A DNA stretch of 64,000 bases from Planctomycetota bacterium. Lineage in GTDB: Bacteria > Planctomycetota > UBA1135 > GCA-002686595. Position numbers and translations under genes: made by a program. Below the pieces are notes generated by a model. The model was given only the letters and a program-made list of their open reading frames with translations, was not told the DNA's origin and did no database searches. Positions 52,583 to 62,956 of this stretch are shown here, piece by piece. The first letter of the stretch is position 1. The number at the start of each line of letters is the position of its first letter. The stretch spans positions 62,001 to 126,000 of the forward strand of contig JACRIN010000038.1 in assembly GCA_016220085.1 (NCBI GenBank), given 5' to 3'.

Positions 52583-55500
52583 TCAGTCGAGCGTCAGCTC
52601 GAAGTTGCGGAAGCGGACCTCGGTCGCTTCGCCCGAGTGCACTTGCAGCGCGACAATGCCCGAGAGGGCGCCGTCCGGATCGTCGAGGTCGACGCAAGGC
52701 TTGCCGTTGAGCCACGTCTTCACGCGGTGGCCGCGCGCCTCGATCTCGTAGCGGTTCCAGCCGTCCTTGACGACGTGCGCTTCGCCGCTCTTGTCCCACA
52801 AGAGCGCGCGGCCGCCTTCCTCGTAGAGCTTGCCCCACCAACCCGGGCCGATGTCCGCTTGGTAGCCCTTCACTTCGCCGCCGACGCCACCACCTTCGGC
52901 GCCGCCAGCGCCGAGCGGCTCGGTCCGGAACTGCACGCCGCTGTTGCCTTCGTCGTTCACCAGGCGCACCTCGAGCGCGAGCTTGAAGTCCGTGAGCTCG
53001 AAGTCGGAGAGCAGGAACGTGTTGTGGTCGAGGCCCGACGTCTTGCCGACGAGCTCGCCGTTCTCGACGCTCCACACGCCCGGTTCGCCGCTCCAATTCG
53101 CGAGCGTCGCACCGTCGAAGAAGAGCTTCGCGTTCGCCGGCGTCGCGAGCAGGCGCGTCTGGCCGGGGCTCGCGAGGTACGCGACGAGATCGACGACCTC
53201 GTCGGGCGTCAGCGGATCGAGCAGACCCTCGGGCATCGTCGAGTTCTCGGTCAGCTTCAGCGTCTCGATCTCGTCGTGCGCGAGGTTCAACACGTCGTTC
53301 TCGGTCGCGAGCACGACGCCGTCCGCGTCGTTCTTCTTGACGATGCCGGTCAGGATCTGGCCGGTCGCGAGCTCGACGATCGTCGCTTGGTACTCCTTGC
53401 CGACGACCGCGCTCGGATCGACGACGTTGGAGAGCAAGTAGTCGAGATCCGCGCGGTTCGAGCCGGTCAAGTCGGGCGCGAGCGTGCCGCCGCCGCCGAA
53501 GAGCGTGTGGCACTGCTGGCACGTGCGCGAGAACACTTCGCGGCCGCGCGGCTTCGACGCGCTCGCCAGCTTCTCGCTCGAGATCAGGCCCTTCAGCTCC
53601 TCGATGCGCTTCTTCTTCTCCTCGGGCGTGTCGCGCACGAGCCCGAAGTCGCGCGCGACCAGCTCGTCGACGCTCGCGTCCTTCAGGTTGCGCAGGTTCT
53701 GCAGCACGAACGCGCCGAGGTCCGCGCGCGGGAGCTCGCCGCGGCCGAGCGCGCCGAAGAGCTCCAACGCCCAGCTCGCCCGCGACGACAGCGTGTTGAG
53801 CGCGTCACGCTTCTCCGCCTGGTCGAGCGTCGCGTAGCGAGCGAGCACCGCTTTCGCCGTCGCCGGGTCGTCGTAGGTCGAGAGCGCCTTCAGCGCGCGC
53901 CCGCGTAACCCATCGTCGTCGAGCAGGCGGATCAGATGGGGGGCGAGTTCGCGGTCCTTCGCGCCAAGCAGCGCGTCGAACGCCTTCTCGCGTTGCGCGC
54001 GCGGCGCCGATGCGTCGGAGAGCACGCCGCGCAGCGCGCCGAACGCCGTCGAGTCCCCGTACGCGACCGCGATCGCGAGCGCGCGGTCGCGCACCGCCGG
54101 ATCGGAGTCCGCCGCGAGCTCGGCGTAGAGCGCGGGCCAGTTTTTCGGCACCACGAGGCCGCGTTTGACGCGCAGGACCTCGGAGAGCTCGGCGATCATC
54201 ACGGTGCGTTGCTCGCGATCGGTGCGGCGCGCGATCGCGGCGACCAGCTCGTCCTGGCACGCAGGTTCGTTCGCCGCGCGACGGACGACGAAGTTCGCGA
54301 TCAGCGGGATCGCGCTCTTCTCGGCGAGCGCGAGCGCGCGCTTCGGATCGGCGGGGACCAAGGGCTCGATGCCGTACCAGAGCATCAGGGGCAAATTGTG
54401 GTCGCTCGCGTCCTCGCCGTGGCGCACGAGCGCGTCCGCGATCGCCCAGCGGTCGTAGAGCCGCATGCGTTGCAGCGCGGACGCGAGGTAGAGGCGCACC
54501 ACCGGCGATTTCGTCCTGCGCGCGAGCGCCGTGAGCTCGTTGACCACCCACGCGGGCGCGTCGTGGTCCTCCAGCAGGAATTGGATCGCGAACGCGACGA
54601 CGTACTCGTGCGGGCTCGCGAGTTGGGCCGCGGCGAGCTTCTCCGACAGCGCGCCGCTCGCGTGCAGCGCCCACAGCGCGCGCAGCTTGCGCCGCGGATC
54701 GGGATTGCGCTCGAGGATGCCGCGCAGCGCGCCTTCGACTTTCGGCCCCGCCTTGCGCTCGGCGAGCAGCAAGCGCGCTTGACGCACGTACCAGTCGTTC
54801 TCGGAGAGCGCGAGCTCGGCGAGCGCGGCGTCCGAGAGCTTGCGAAGGTCGACCTTCTTCGCGGAACGCTTGCCGAAGCTCGCGCGGTAGAGGCGGCCGT
54901 TGGTGCGGTCCCAGCGCTCGACCTCGGTCCAGTGGCACGCTTGCTTGTCGGACCAGTCGCTGAAATACACCGCGCCGTCGGGGCCGGAGCGGACCGTGAT
55001 CCCGCGGAACCACGCGTCGTTCGCGAGCACGAAATCGTCGCGGTGCGTTCCGACGAAGCCCGACCCGGAGCGCACGAGCCCGTCGTTGTTCAGACGGTTC
55101 CCGTGGATGTTGCTCATGAAGATCGTGTTGCGGTACTCCTTCGGCAGCGCGTCGCCGAGGTACACCAGCGCGCCGCAGTGCGCGTGGCCGCCGCCGGCCG
55201 AGCCCGAGCGATTGTTGCCGCCGTGCGGGCTCGAGCCGAGGTAGTGGCGGTGGTCGGCGATCGTCTTGATGTCGTCGAAGACGTACGGATCGAAGTGCGC
55301 GCCGGCCTGACGCTCGTAGCGCGCGCCTTGCACGACGTGATAGAGGTGCGGGATCACGCACGCGGTGATGAACGCTTGCCCGTCGTCGTCGAAATCGACG
55401 CCCCACGGATTCGACGTGCCCCACGCGAAGACCTCGAAGCGCTTCTCGGTCGGGTGATAGCGCCACACGCCGGCGTTCAGCGGCACGCGCTCTTCCCTCG

Positions 55501-58324
55501 GCGTGCCCGGAGCGCCGACCAACGCGTCGGTGAACACGCCGTGACAACCGTACAGCCAACCGTCGGGGCCCCAGTTGAACGCGTTGAGCGTCTCGTGCGT
55601 GTCCTCGTAGCCGAAGCCGTCGAGCACGACCTCGGGCGCGGAGTCCGGAATCAGGTCGTCGTCGCGATCGGGCACGAAGTAGAGGTACGGCGCCGCGCCG
55701 ATCCACACGCCGCCGTGGCCGACCTCGAGGCCGCTCGCGAGGTTCAGGTGCTCGATGAAGATCGTGCGCTTCTCGAACGTGCCGTCGCCGTCGACGTCCT
55801 CGAACACCAGGATGTCGTCCTTGCCTTGGCCTTCGGGTCGGCGCTCGGGGTAGCTGAACGCTTCGAGCACCCACAGGCGCCCCTTCGCGTCGAATGTGAA
55901 CGCGATCGGCTGTTGGAGGTCGGGTTCGCCGGCGACGAGCTCGATCGTGAACCCCGGCGGCGCGGTCATCGCGGCCGCGGCGGCGCGCGCGTCCATCCCG
56001 GAGTGGACGATCGCGTCCGGCACCAGCAGCTCGGGCACGTCCGCGGCCCGAGTGAACGTCGGTTTCGTCGCATGCAGACGGAAGTCGTCGAAGTTCAAGT
56101 GGCCCCAGCCGCCGGTCGCGTCGTCGACGAGGCGCAGGTAGAGCGTCTTGCCCTGCTCGGCGGTGAGGTCGACGACGACGCGCTGCATCGACTCGTAGTT
56201 CGCCGCCGACGTGCGGAAGACGACTTGTTCGTCGCTCGCGCGCACGAGCTCGACGCGCTCGTCGTGGAACGCGCCGCCGCCGATCAGGAAGCTCGCCCAA
56301 GAGGTCGACGCGACGAACGGCTTCGAGCGCAGCGAGCCGCGCCGTCCGTCGCCGTGCTTCTCGTAGCCGCCGATCCAGAACTTGCCTTGGTGCAGGCTCT
56401 TCTCGCGGCCGCGCGCGCTCGCAGCGTCGCCTTCGATCGGTTGATCGGCGAACGCGTCGCCGTCGCTCTCCCAGTCGCGTAGGTCGCCGGTCTCGAAGTC
56501 GGTGTTGACCGGCTTGCCGTCGGGGCCCTGCGGCAGCGAGCCCGCGTCCTCGGCCGCGTTCGCGTCGACGGCGCTCGCGAGGCGGCTGAGCTCGTCGTCG
56601 AGCCGCACCCAGTTCTCGTCGTCGCCCGCGCGTGGGCCGCGTGCGCCGTCGCCCGTGCGAGAGCCGAGCGCGCTGTCTCTCGGGCGCTCGCCGGGCGCGC
56701 TGTCGCCGTCGCGCGAGCCGGGCGCGAGGCCGTTCGCGCGCTGCTGGAGCTCGCGATCGAGCGTCGTCCACTCGCCGTCGTCCGGACCGCCCGCCGCGGC
56801 GACGCGGCGCCGGCCGTCGCTCGGTTCGGCGCGAGCTCCGGCGTTTTCGAGCGTCGCGAGCTTCTGCAGCAGCCAATCGCGCGAAGTCACGGTCGTCCCG
56901 TCGCCGAGCTTGATGAGGTACGGCTCGCCGGTGAGCGACGACTTCGACGCGCAGCGCTCGATGAAGTCGCGCGCGGTGCGGACCTCGACCGCGTCGCGCC
57001 ACTTCGAGCGCAGGTGCTCGGCGGCTTCCTTCGCGGCGTGCTCGTCGCCGTTGCGGACGAAAGTCGCGCCGGACTTCTCGATCGCCGCGAGCAGTTGCTC
57101 GATCTTCTGCGGCTCGGTCAGCGCCGTCTTCGGCGCTTTCTGCCGCGCGACGAACGTGCCCTTCTTGTTGCCGACGACCACGTCCGGCTTGCCGTCGCCG
57201 CTGACATCGCCGGCGACTACCTGCACGCCGACGCCGATGTCCTCGCTGATCAGGTGCGGGGTGAAGCGCGCCTCGCCTTTCGCCGGCCTCGAAAGCCCGA
57301 ACCAATACAGCCACGCCTTCGAGCGCTCGCCGTCCGGATCGCCGTGGAGCCCGTGCGACCACCAACGCTTGCCGGTGACGATGTCTTGGAGCCCGTCGCC
57401 GTCGACGTCGACGAGATCGAGCGCGTGCACCTCGCCGAACTGGACGCCATCGAGCGTCACCTCGGGCTTCGAGCTCAGGATCTCGCGCACGACGAAGTCC
57501 GTCGCGCCTTCCTTCTTCGTCTGCTGCCACCACACGAGCCCGTAGTGGTGCGCGGCCATCGCCGTGATCACATCGTTCCATCCGTCGCCGTCGACGTCGT
57601 GCACGAGCATCTGCGCGCCGCCGTACTGGTCGCTGAACGGGAACGCGTGGAACGTCCAATCCGGATCGCCGGCGAGCGCCGCGGGTTGCTCGAACCAACC
57701 GTTCGCGAGCAACACGTCCGCGCGCCGATCGCCGTTCAGATCGCCGACGCCCAGACCGTGGGTGAAGCGCTGCAGGCCGAGATCGCCCGACAGCGTGCGC
57801 CACTTCCACGGCGCTTTCGGATCGTGCGCGTCGGGCTCCGCCCAACCGAGGCGACCCGCGGTGTGGCAGACGAGCTCCGGCTCGCCGTCGCCGGTCAAGT
57901 CGGTGAACGTCGGCGATTCGTTGTCGGTGTGCTCGATGACGAGGTGCTTCGCCCAGCGCTCGTTCTTGCCCTCCGGATTGCGGTACCAGTGCGTCGCTTC
58001 GCCCGGGAAGCCGACGACGAGCACGTCGAGCCAGCCATCGCCGTCGAAGTCGCGCGTGAACGCGAAGAAGTTGTCCGAGTAGCCCGCGGGGTCGAAAGGC
58101 TTCGGCTCGTAGAGCTCGCGCTTCTCGGCGAAGTCGGGGCCGCGATACCAGAACGGGCCGCTGACGACGTCGAGCTTGCCGTCCTTGTCGAGGTCGGCGA
58201 ACGTCGCGCCCTCGCCGAAGAAGGTGGTGGAGAGCTCGAGCCTCTCGAACGTGACGTCGCCGGCATGAACGGCGCCGACGAGTCCGGTCACGCAAGCGAG
58301 CCAAGCGAAACGAGCGATCAGCAC
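52583..58324 (-). CDS. Giant exported cytochrome protein: FG-GAP - PVC propeller - HEAT - haem c - 3-keto-glycoside hydrolase
   Basis: The product is 1913 aa from a GTG with a perfect AGGAGG site. It has a signal peptide (1-22). Residues 25-388 are an FG-GAP/VCBS propeller (DLDKDGKLD, DVDGDGLQD). Residues 492-600 are a low-complexity linker. Residues 605-765 are a jellyroll carbohydrate-binding-like module. Residues 783-1151 are a PVC-type NHL propeller ('FDAKGRLWVLEAF'), and 1155-1565 a HEAT array. CQQCH near 1601 is a c-type haem site with 'APDLTGSNRADLDYLLSNVV' after it. Residues 1735-1913 are a 3-keto-glycoside hydrolase (DUF1080) domain. It may oxidise and cleave keto-sugars outside the membrane, as in the ThuA giant protein. 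Confidence 0.9.
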   Translation of the reverse strand: MLIARFAWLACVTGLVGAVHAGDVTFERLELSTTFFGEGATFADLDKDGKLDVVSGPFWYRGPDFAEKRELYEPKPFDPAGYSDNFFAFTRDFDGDGWLDVLVVGFPGEATHWYRNPEGKNERWAKHLVIEHTDNESPTFTDLTGDGEPELVCHTAGRLGWAEPDAHDPKAPWKWRTLSGDLGLQRFTHGLGVGDLNGDRRADVLLANGWFEQPAALAGDPDWTFHAFPFSDQYGGAQMLVHDVDGDGWNDVITAMAAHHYGLVWWQQTKKEGATDFVVREILSSKPEVTLDGVQFGEVHALDLVDVDGDGLQDIVTGKRWWSHGLHGDPDGERSKAWLYWFGLSRPAKGEARFTPHLISEDIGVGVQVVAGDVSGDGKPDVVVGNKKGTFVARQKAPKTALTEPQKIEQLLAAIEKSGATFVRNGDEHAAKEAAEHLRSKWRDAVEVRTARDFIERCASKSSLTGEPYLIKLGDGTTVTSRDWLLQKLATLENAGARAEPSDGRRRVAAAGGPDDGEWTTLDRELQQRANGLAPGSRDGDSAPGERPRDSALGSRTGDGARGPRAGDDENWVRLDDELSRLASAVDANAAEDAGSLPQGPDGKPVNTDFETGDLRDWESDGDAFADQPIEGDAASARGREKSLHQGKFWIGGYEKHGDGRRGSLRSKPFVASTSWASFLIGGGAFHDERVELVRASDEQVVFRTSAANYESMQRVVVDLTAEQGKTLYLRLVDDATGGWGHLNFDDFRLHATKPTFTRAADVPELLVPDAIVHSGMDARAAAAAMTAPPGFTIELVAGEPDLQQPIAFTFDAKGRLWVLEAFSYPERRPEGQGKDDILVFEDVDGDGTFEKRTIFIEHLNLASGLEVGHGGVWIGAAPYLYFVPDRDDDLIPDSAPEVVLDGFGYEDTHETLNAFNWGPDGWLYGCHGVFTDALVGAPGTPREERVPLNAGVWRYHPTEKRFEVFAWGTSNPWGVDFDDDGQAFITACVIPHLYHVVQGARYERQAGAHFDPYVFDDIKTIADHRHYLGSSPHGGNNRSGSAGGGHAHCGALVYLGDALPKEYRNTIFMSNIHGNRLNNDGLVRSGSGFVGTHRDDFVLANDAWFRGITVRSGPDGAVYFSDWSDKQACHWTEVERWDRTNGRLYRASFGKRSAKKVDLRKLSDAALAELALSENDWYVRQARLLLAERKAGPKVEGALRGILERNPDPRRKLRALWALHASGALSEKLAAAQLASPHEYVVAFAIQFLLEDHDAPAWVVNELTALARRTKSPVVRLYLASALQRMRLYDRWAIADALVRHGEDASDHNLPLMLWYGIEPLVPADPKRALALAEKSAIPLIANFVVRRAANEPACQDELVAAIARRTDREQRTVMIAELSEVLRVKRGLVVPKNWPALYAELAADSDPAVRDRALAIAVAYGDSTAFGALRGVLSDASAPRAQREKAFDALLGAKDRELAPHLIRLLDDDGLRGRALKALSTYDDPATAKAVLARYATLDQAEKRDALNTLSSRASWALELFGALGRGELPRADLGAFVLQNLRNLKDASVDELVARDFGLVRDTPEEKKKRIEELKGLISSEKLASASKPRGREVFSRTCQQCHTLFGGGGTLAPDLTGSNRADLDYLLSNVVDPSAVVGKEYQATIVELATGQILTGIVKKNDADGVVLATENDVLNLAHDEIETLKLTENSTMPEGLLDPLTPDEVVDLVAYLASPGQTRLLATPANAKLFFDGATLANWSGEPGVWSVENGELVGKTSGLDHNTFLLSDFELTDFKLALEVRLVNDEGNSGVQFRTEPLGAGGAEGGGVGGEVKGYQADIGPGWWGKLYEEGGRALLWDKSGEAHVVKDGWNRYEIEARGHRVKTWLNGKPCVDLDDPDGALSGIVALQVHSGEATEVRFRNFELTLD

Positions 58325-58609
58325 AGCGGCCTCCTTCGGGTGTGGGGTCGCGATTGTAAGGAGCGGCGCCGCCGGCACTACCGCCGGCGCGCGTTCCCCG
58401 AACGCGATCGGCCCGCGTTCCGCGAGCGCGCTCGCCGCGCGATCCCAAAGCGAGGCCACCCCGCGTCGCGCGGACGTCACCGCCGCGCGGAGCGCGGATG
58501 CAACTCGGCGCGAAAACGCCCTCGCCCGCTCGCACTGCTGCGCCTTGACTCCCGAAGCGCGCTCCGGCATGAAAGGGGCCCCGCGAGGCCCCATCCCCGC
58601 GCGCACGGA
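58325..58609. other. Divergent intergenic region (285 bp)
   Basis: This gap holds promoters for the giant cytochrome gene (minus) and the coiled-coil gene (plus). A GGGGCC/GGCCCC hairpin (near 58575-58592) lies about 20 bp before the plus gene. Nothing else is evident. Confidence 0.3.
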
Positions 58610-59419
58610 GTGAGCGACCCCAAAGCAGACCTGAACCAAGCGCTGGTGAGCGCGCTGCGCGAGATGGGCGAGTCCGCGACGCCCGAGGAGCTCCGCGCGA
58701 AGGGCGTCAACCGCGTGCGGCGCGTCAGCCGCGAAATGGTCTCGAAGCTGATCGAGAAGGCGGTCAATCGCACGCTGATGGAGCGCACGATCGGCGTGCC
58801 CGATCGCGAGCTGCGTGCGCTCGTGCAGCGCGCCCACGACGAGTTCAATCGCATCGTCGGCCACCAGGACGAGATCGATCGCACGCGCCTTCAAATCGGC
58901 GAGCAGCGCACGGCGTTGAAGGAGGAGCTCGGCCGCATCCGCGACGAACTCGCCGAACGCCGTCAGTTCGTCGAGCAACAGAAGTCGCGCGAGCGGACGC
59001 TGATCGAGCAGGAGGAGAACGAGATGCTCGCCGCGGCGATCCGCGAGTCCTTCGCGCGGCTCGACACGTTGCCCGCGGAGGTTCGGCGGCTGGAGCGCGA
59101 GGTGATCGTCGAGGCGCTCGGTGCGTTGGAGGTCGCGCGGACCAGCGCGCTCGACTTCGGCCGTTCGGAGTCCGGCGTGCGGATCCAGGAGCTCGAACGC
59201 CGCATCGCGAAGCTCGTGCAGTCGCTGGAGGCGACCGAGCAAGCGCTCAAGCGCGTCGCGAAGTACCAGCAGGGCGACGCGGGGCTCGAGTCGATCTACC
59301 GCACCGTGCAGGGGCTCGACGGCGGGGATCCGGACGCCGAAGCGAAGAAGGAGCTGATGCGGTCGATCTTCGAGAAGAACCTGGAGCTCCATCTGCGCCA
59401 GAAGGCCGCCGCTCCCTGA
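58610..59419 (+). CDS. Long coiled-coil protein
   Basis: This 269-aa protein starts at GTG 58610. Residues 1-55 form a helical N-terminal domain ('GESATPEELRAKGVNRVRRV') and residues 65-200 are predicted long coiled coils rich in E, R, Q and L ('ELGRIRDELAERRQFVEQQK'). The family is not recognised. It is cytoplasmic, without a signal or membrane helix, and could form a filament or bundle or regulate an unseen partner. Its neighbours are secreted proteins, which gives no hint. Confidence 0.65.
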   Translation: MSDPKADLNQALVSALREMGESATPEELRAKGVNRVRRVSREMVSKLIEKAVNRTLMERTIGVPDRELRALVQRAHDEFNRIVGHQDEIDRTRLQIGEQRTALKEELGRIRDELAERRQFVEQQKSRERTLIEQEENEMLAAAIRESFARLDTLPAEVRRLEREVIVEALGALEVARTSALDFGRSESGVRIQELERRIAKLVQSLEATEQALKRVAKYQQGDAGLESIYRTVQGLDGGDPDAEAKKELMRSIFEKNLELHLRQKAAAP

Positions 59420-59752
59420 CGCGAGCGTCGGGTCTCGCGCGTCTCGCGGGTCCCGGACTCTCAACGGGGTGTCATCCGGCCGGCGCGCGCGATGCGTGCT
59501 AGGCTTGCGAGGTGACTCGCGAGGCCCCGGAAATCGCCGCCCAATGCGGCCGAATTCGGCCCCGTGCAGCCCAATGCAGCAGCGACGTGCACCAAGAGCT
59601 CGCGGCGCCTCGCGGCCGCCACACCGGAGCTCGCGAGCGGACGGCGTCCGCCCGAACGGATTCGGAGCGCCCGATCGGCGCGTAGTCGACGGCGAGCGAC
59701 ACTCTAGGAACTCGAAGAGCGGCGAGACGAGACAGCGACAGGATCGGTTGCG
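59420..59752. other. Intergenic region with palindrome and short repeats (333 bp)
   Basis: The region separates the coiled-coil gene from the di-haem lipoprotein. It contains a 14-bp perfect palindrome (59548-59561) flanked by an 11-bp direct repeat gcccaatgc(g/a)g at 59539-59549 and 59569-59579. A TAGGCT hexamer near 59500 could be a -10 box. No gene is supported. Confidence 0.4.
59548..59561. promoter_or_regulatory. GGCCGAATTCGGCC palindrome, possible operator
   Basis: A perfect 14-bp palindrome within a pair of 11-bp direct repeats lies about 190 bp upstream of the gene at 59753. Such symmetry fits a dimeric regulator site, but could be chance in GC-rich DNA. Confidence 0.3.
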
Positions 59753-62700
59753 ATGAGCAGGCAGCGAACGGGCGGCGGTTGGGGGTTCGCTTTGATTTCG
59801 GCGCTCGCTTTCGGCGCGGCGGCGTGCGGCGGCGGAGGCGGAGACGGCGGGTCGGCGCCCGCGGCGCACACCAAGGTTCCGTTCGACGACCAACGCGACC
59901 GCTGCGTGCACTGGGACGTCCATCCGCTCGAGCCGCTGGTGGTCTCGAAGGAGCTCGGCGGCGCGCGGCTCTTCGCGCTGAACCAACCGGGCGCCAGGCT
60001 CGCGTCTTTCGATCCGGCGACGCTCGTGCGCGACTTCGAGCTGCCGATCGGGCCCGGCGCCGTGTCGCTCGCCGAGCGGCCCGGGACGCAGGAGGTTTGG
60101 ATCAGCGACCGCGTCACCTCGTCGGTGACCGTCGTCGACCGCGCGAAGCTCGCGATCGTCGCGACGATCCGCGTCGGCGCGGGACCGCACGGGCTCGCGT
60201 TCTCGGCGAACGGAGATCGCTGCTACGTCGCGTGCGCCGACGTCAACCGGGTCGAAGTGCTCGATCCGACGACGTACTCGGTCGTGAAGCGCCTCGACGT
60301 GCCGGTCAAGGAGCCGCGCGCGCTCGTGTGCGTCGGCGGAGTCGTCTGGGTCGCGCCGCTGCTCTCCGGCAACGGCACCGCGCCGGTCGGCGCGAGCGCG
60401 AGCGGCAAGGGCGTCGACTCGATCGTCGCGATCGGCCACGCACCGCTGCCCGACCGCGACCTGATCGCGATCCCGGTCACCGGCGATCCGCTGCTCGACG
60501 AGGTCGATCTCGCGCGCACGGTCACCGGCCTCGGCAGCGTGCTCTTCAACTTGCACGCGCGGCCCGGCACGAGCGAGCTCTGGATCCCGAACACCGACGC
60601 GCTCAACACGGCGCACAAGGGCCAGAAGAATTTCGTCGCGGGCCAGGTCGTCTCGAACCGCGTGACGATCGTCGACACCGCGGGGCTCGCCGCGCCGCGC
60701 GTCGTCGATCTCGACTTGCTCGCGCCCGCCGGCGTGCGCTGCGCGCAGCCGACCGGCCTCGCGTTCGATCCGGTGCGGCCGCGCGTCTACGTCTGCGGCT
60801 ACGGCAGCGACGCGGTCGCGGTGCTCGATCTCTCCGGGCCCGCGCCGACGTGGGCGGGCTCGATCGCGTTGCCGAACAAGCAGGTGTATCCGAAGTTCAC
60901 CGGGCCGCGGACGTGCACCGTCGACGCGACCGGCCAGTTCCTCTTCGTCTTCAACAAGGGCGACAACTCGCTCTCGCGCGTGGCGCTCGCGTCGTTGCCG
61001 ACCGGCCCGAACTTCGCGTTCACGGCGTCGAGCCCGGTGACGCTCGGCTTCGAGCCGACGTCGGGCGAGGAGCGCCAAGGCCGCAACCACTTCATCAACG
61101 CGCGCAACTCGAAGTCGCTAACCACGTCGTGCGCTTCGTGCCACGTCGACGGACACACCGACGGACTCCTGTGGGAGCTCTCGGACTTCCTCGATCCGGA
61201 GGGCACGCCCGACGACGCGCTCGCGTTCCCGTTGGACGAGAAGGGTCCGTTGGTGACGTCGAGCACGCGCCGCCAAGCCGAGACCGCGCCGTTCCACTGG
61301 CGCGGCGAGAAGCGCAGGCTGGTCGAGTTCAACGCGACGTTCGTCGCGCTGATGGAGCGCCACGTCAACGGCGTCGCGAAGGACCTCGGGCCCGATTTCC
61401 GCTATCTCGAGCACTACATCAAGCGTCTCGCGATCCCCGCGAACCCGCGCCAACAGCTCGATCGTTCGCTGACGCCGCTGGAGCAGCGCGGCGCCGACGT
61501 GTTCGCGCAGAAGCGCGTGTTCGGCGACGCGACGTGCGCGAGCTGCCACGCGCTGCCGCTCGGCACCGGCGGCGAGATCACCGCGAGCCACGTCGCGGGC
61601 GTCTTTGCGCAGGCCGATGTCGCGCAGTTGCGCGGCGTCGCCGATCGCCTGACGCCGAAGCTCGACCTCGGCGGCGCGTTCGGCGTGCGCACCGAGCTCG
61701 GCGCGGGTCTCACGCACGGCGGCGCGTACGCGGGGTTGCGCGAGCTCCTGCTCGCGCCGCACCCGACCCAGGAGGGCGCGCAGACCTTCGACCTATCGAA
61801 GAGCGAAGCCGACGCGCTGGTCGCGTTCCTCTCCGCGTTCGATACAGGCCTCGCTCCGTCGACCGCGTACCAGGCGACCGCGACGCCGCAGAACCTCGCG
61901 ACGTTCCGCGCGACGCACCTCGACTTCCTCTTGGCGCAAGCCGAGCTCGGGCACTGCGACCTGATCTTCCGCGACGGCCTCGCGCAGTTCGGCGCGGCGA
62001 CCGCGTCGGTGTCGGGGCTCTACGATCGCGAGCTGCACGCGTTCCGCACCGCGCGCGAAGCCGACGCGCCGCTCTCGGCCGACGCGGTGCTCGCGCGCGT
62101 CGCGCAAGGTCGGCCGATCACGTTCCTCGGCGTGCCCGGCTTGATGGGACGGCCGATGGCGATCGACCGCGACCTGGACGGGCTCTTCGACCTCGACGAG
62201 CTCGACCGCGGCACCGATCCCGAAGAGCTCGACACCGACCTCGATCAGTTCCCCGACGGCTACGAGGTGAAGTGGGGTCTCGACCCGCTGGTCCAAGACG
62301 CGTCGTCGCCGGACACCGACGCGCCGGGCTTCGTCGCCGCGCCGACGGTGATCTACACGACCACCAACACGATCAAGTTCGAGTTCGAGACCGACGAGGT
62401 CTGCCGCGTCCAGATCTCCTACAACGGCGGCATCCCGGTGCAGCGCCTGCCGCTGCAGAACGACTTCGACTTCGAGTTCTCGGTGGTGCTGAACGAGCTC
62501 GAGCCCGCGACGTTCTACGCGATCGACTTCGAGCTCAAGGACCCCGCCGGCAACGTCGCGCACGTGCCGTACCAGCTCACGACCAAGCCGCGCGCGTTCG
62601 GCGAACCGCGGTTCGTCGACGCGCTGACGCTCGCGGTCGTGCCCGGCGGCGGCGGAGAGCTGCTGACCGCCGACGTCGCGCTCCGCACCGGCTCGGTCCA

Positions 62701-62956
62701 GGCCGCGGCCGGCGTCCCGGTGACGCTCGCGGTCTATCTGCGGGCGAACGACGGAGCGCTCTCGACGCTCGCGGACGCGGTCGGTGCGTCGACCGGCGCC
62801 GACGGGCACGCGCTGGTGCAGTTCGCGCTGCCGCCGCAGGGTCCGGCGAACCCCGGGGAGCTCTTCGCGGTCGTCCGCTCGGTCGCTCCGCCGGCCGGCG
62901 CGCCGGTCTACTTCGCCGCGCTGAACCGCAAGAACTTCGCGTCGATCGCCTGGTAG
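59753..62956 (+). CDS. Lipoprotein with YVTN propeller and two c-type haem sites
   Basis: The product is 1067 aa with a lipoprotein signal (LISALAFGAAAC, lipid Cys 25). Residues 45-440 are a YVTN/NHL-type beta-propeller ('GAGPHGLAFSANGDRCYVAC'). CASCH at about 459 and again at about 594 are two c-type haem sites, with a di-haem peroxidase-like (MauG) module between and around them. Residues 804-845 are a thrombospondin-type-3 calcium repeat ('DRDLDGLFDLDE'), followed by an Fn3-like sandwich (865-955) and a C-terminal beta domain. It is expected at the cell surface and may take electrons from an oxidised substrate. The next gene is a paralogue. Confidence 0.9.
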   Translation: MSRQRTGGGWGFALISALAFGAAACGGGGGDGGSAPAAHTKVPFDDQRDRCVHWDVHPLEPLVVSKELGGARLFALNQPGARLASFDPATLVRDFELPIGPGAVSLAERPGTQEVWISDRVTSSVTVVDRAKLAIVATIRVGAGPHGLAFSANGDRCYVACADVNRVEVLDPTTYSVVKRLDVPVKEPRALVCVGGVVWVAPLLSGNGTAPVGASASGKGVDSIVAIGHAPLPDRDLIAIPVTGDPLLDEVDLARTVTGLGSVLFNLHARPGTSELWIPNTDALNTAHKGQKNFVAGQVVSNRVTIVDTAGLAAPRVVDLDLLAPAGVRCAQPTGLAFDPVRPRVYVCGYGSDAVAVLDLSGPAPTWAGSIALPNKQVYPKFTGPRTCTVDATGQFLFVFNKGDNSLSRVALASLPTGPNFAFTASSPVTLGFEPTSGEERQGRNHFINARNSKSLTTSCASCHVDGHTDGLLWELSDFLDPEGTPDDALAFPLDEKGPLVTSSTRRQAETAPFHWRGEKRRLVEFNATFVALMERHVNGVAKDLGPDFRYLEHYIKRLAIPANPRQQLDRSLTPLEQRGADVFAQKRVFGDATCASCHALPLGTGGEITASHVAGVFAQADVAQLRGVADRLTPKLDLGGAFGVRTELGAGLTHGGAYAGLRELLLAPHPTQEGAQTFDLSKSEADALVAFLSAFDTGLAPSTAYQATATPQNLATFRATHLDFLLAQAELGHCDLIFRDGLAQFGAATASVSGLYDRELHAFRTAREADAPLSADAVLARVAQGRPITFLGVPGLMGRPMAIDRDLDGLFDLDELDRGTDPEELDTDLDQFPDGYEVKWGLDPLVQDASSPDTDAPGFVAAPTVIYTTTNTIKFEFETDEVCRVQISYNGGIPVQRLPLQNDFDFEFSVVLNELEPATFYAIDFELKDPAGNVAHVPYQLTTKPRAFGEPRFVDALTLAVVPGGGGELLTADVALRTGSVQAAAGVPVTLAVYLRANDGALSTLADAVGASTGADGHALVQFALPPQGPANPGELFAVVRSVAPPAGAPVYFAALNRKNFASIAW

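Noticed and set aside
52583-61090. A 2835-aa open frame on the minus strand
   Set aside because: Only its downstream 1913 residues (from GTG 58324, with AGGAGG) are protein-like; the rest is antisense to the coiled-coil and di-haem genes and has no domain.
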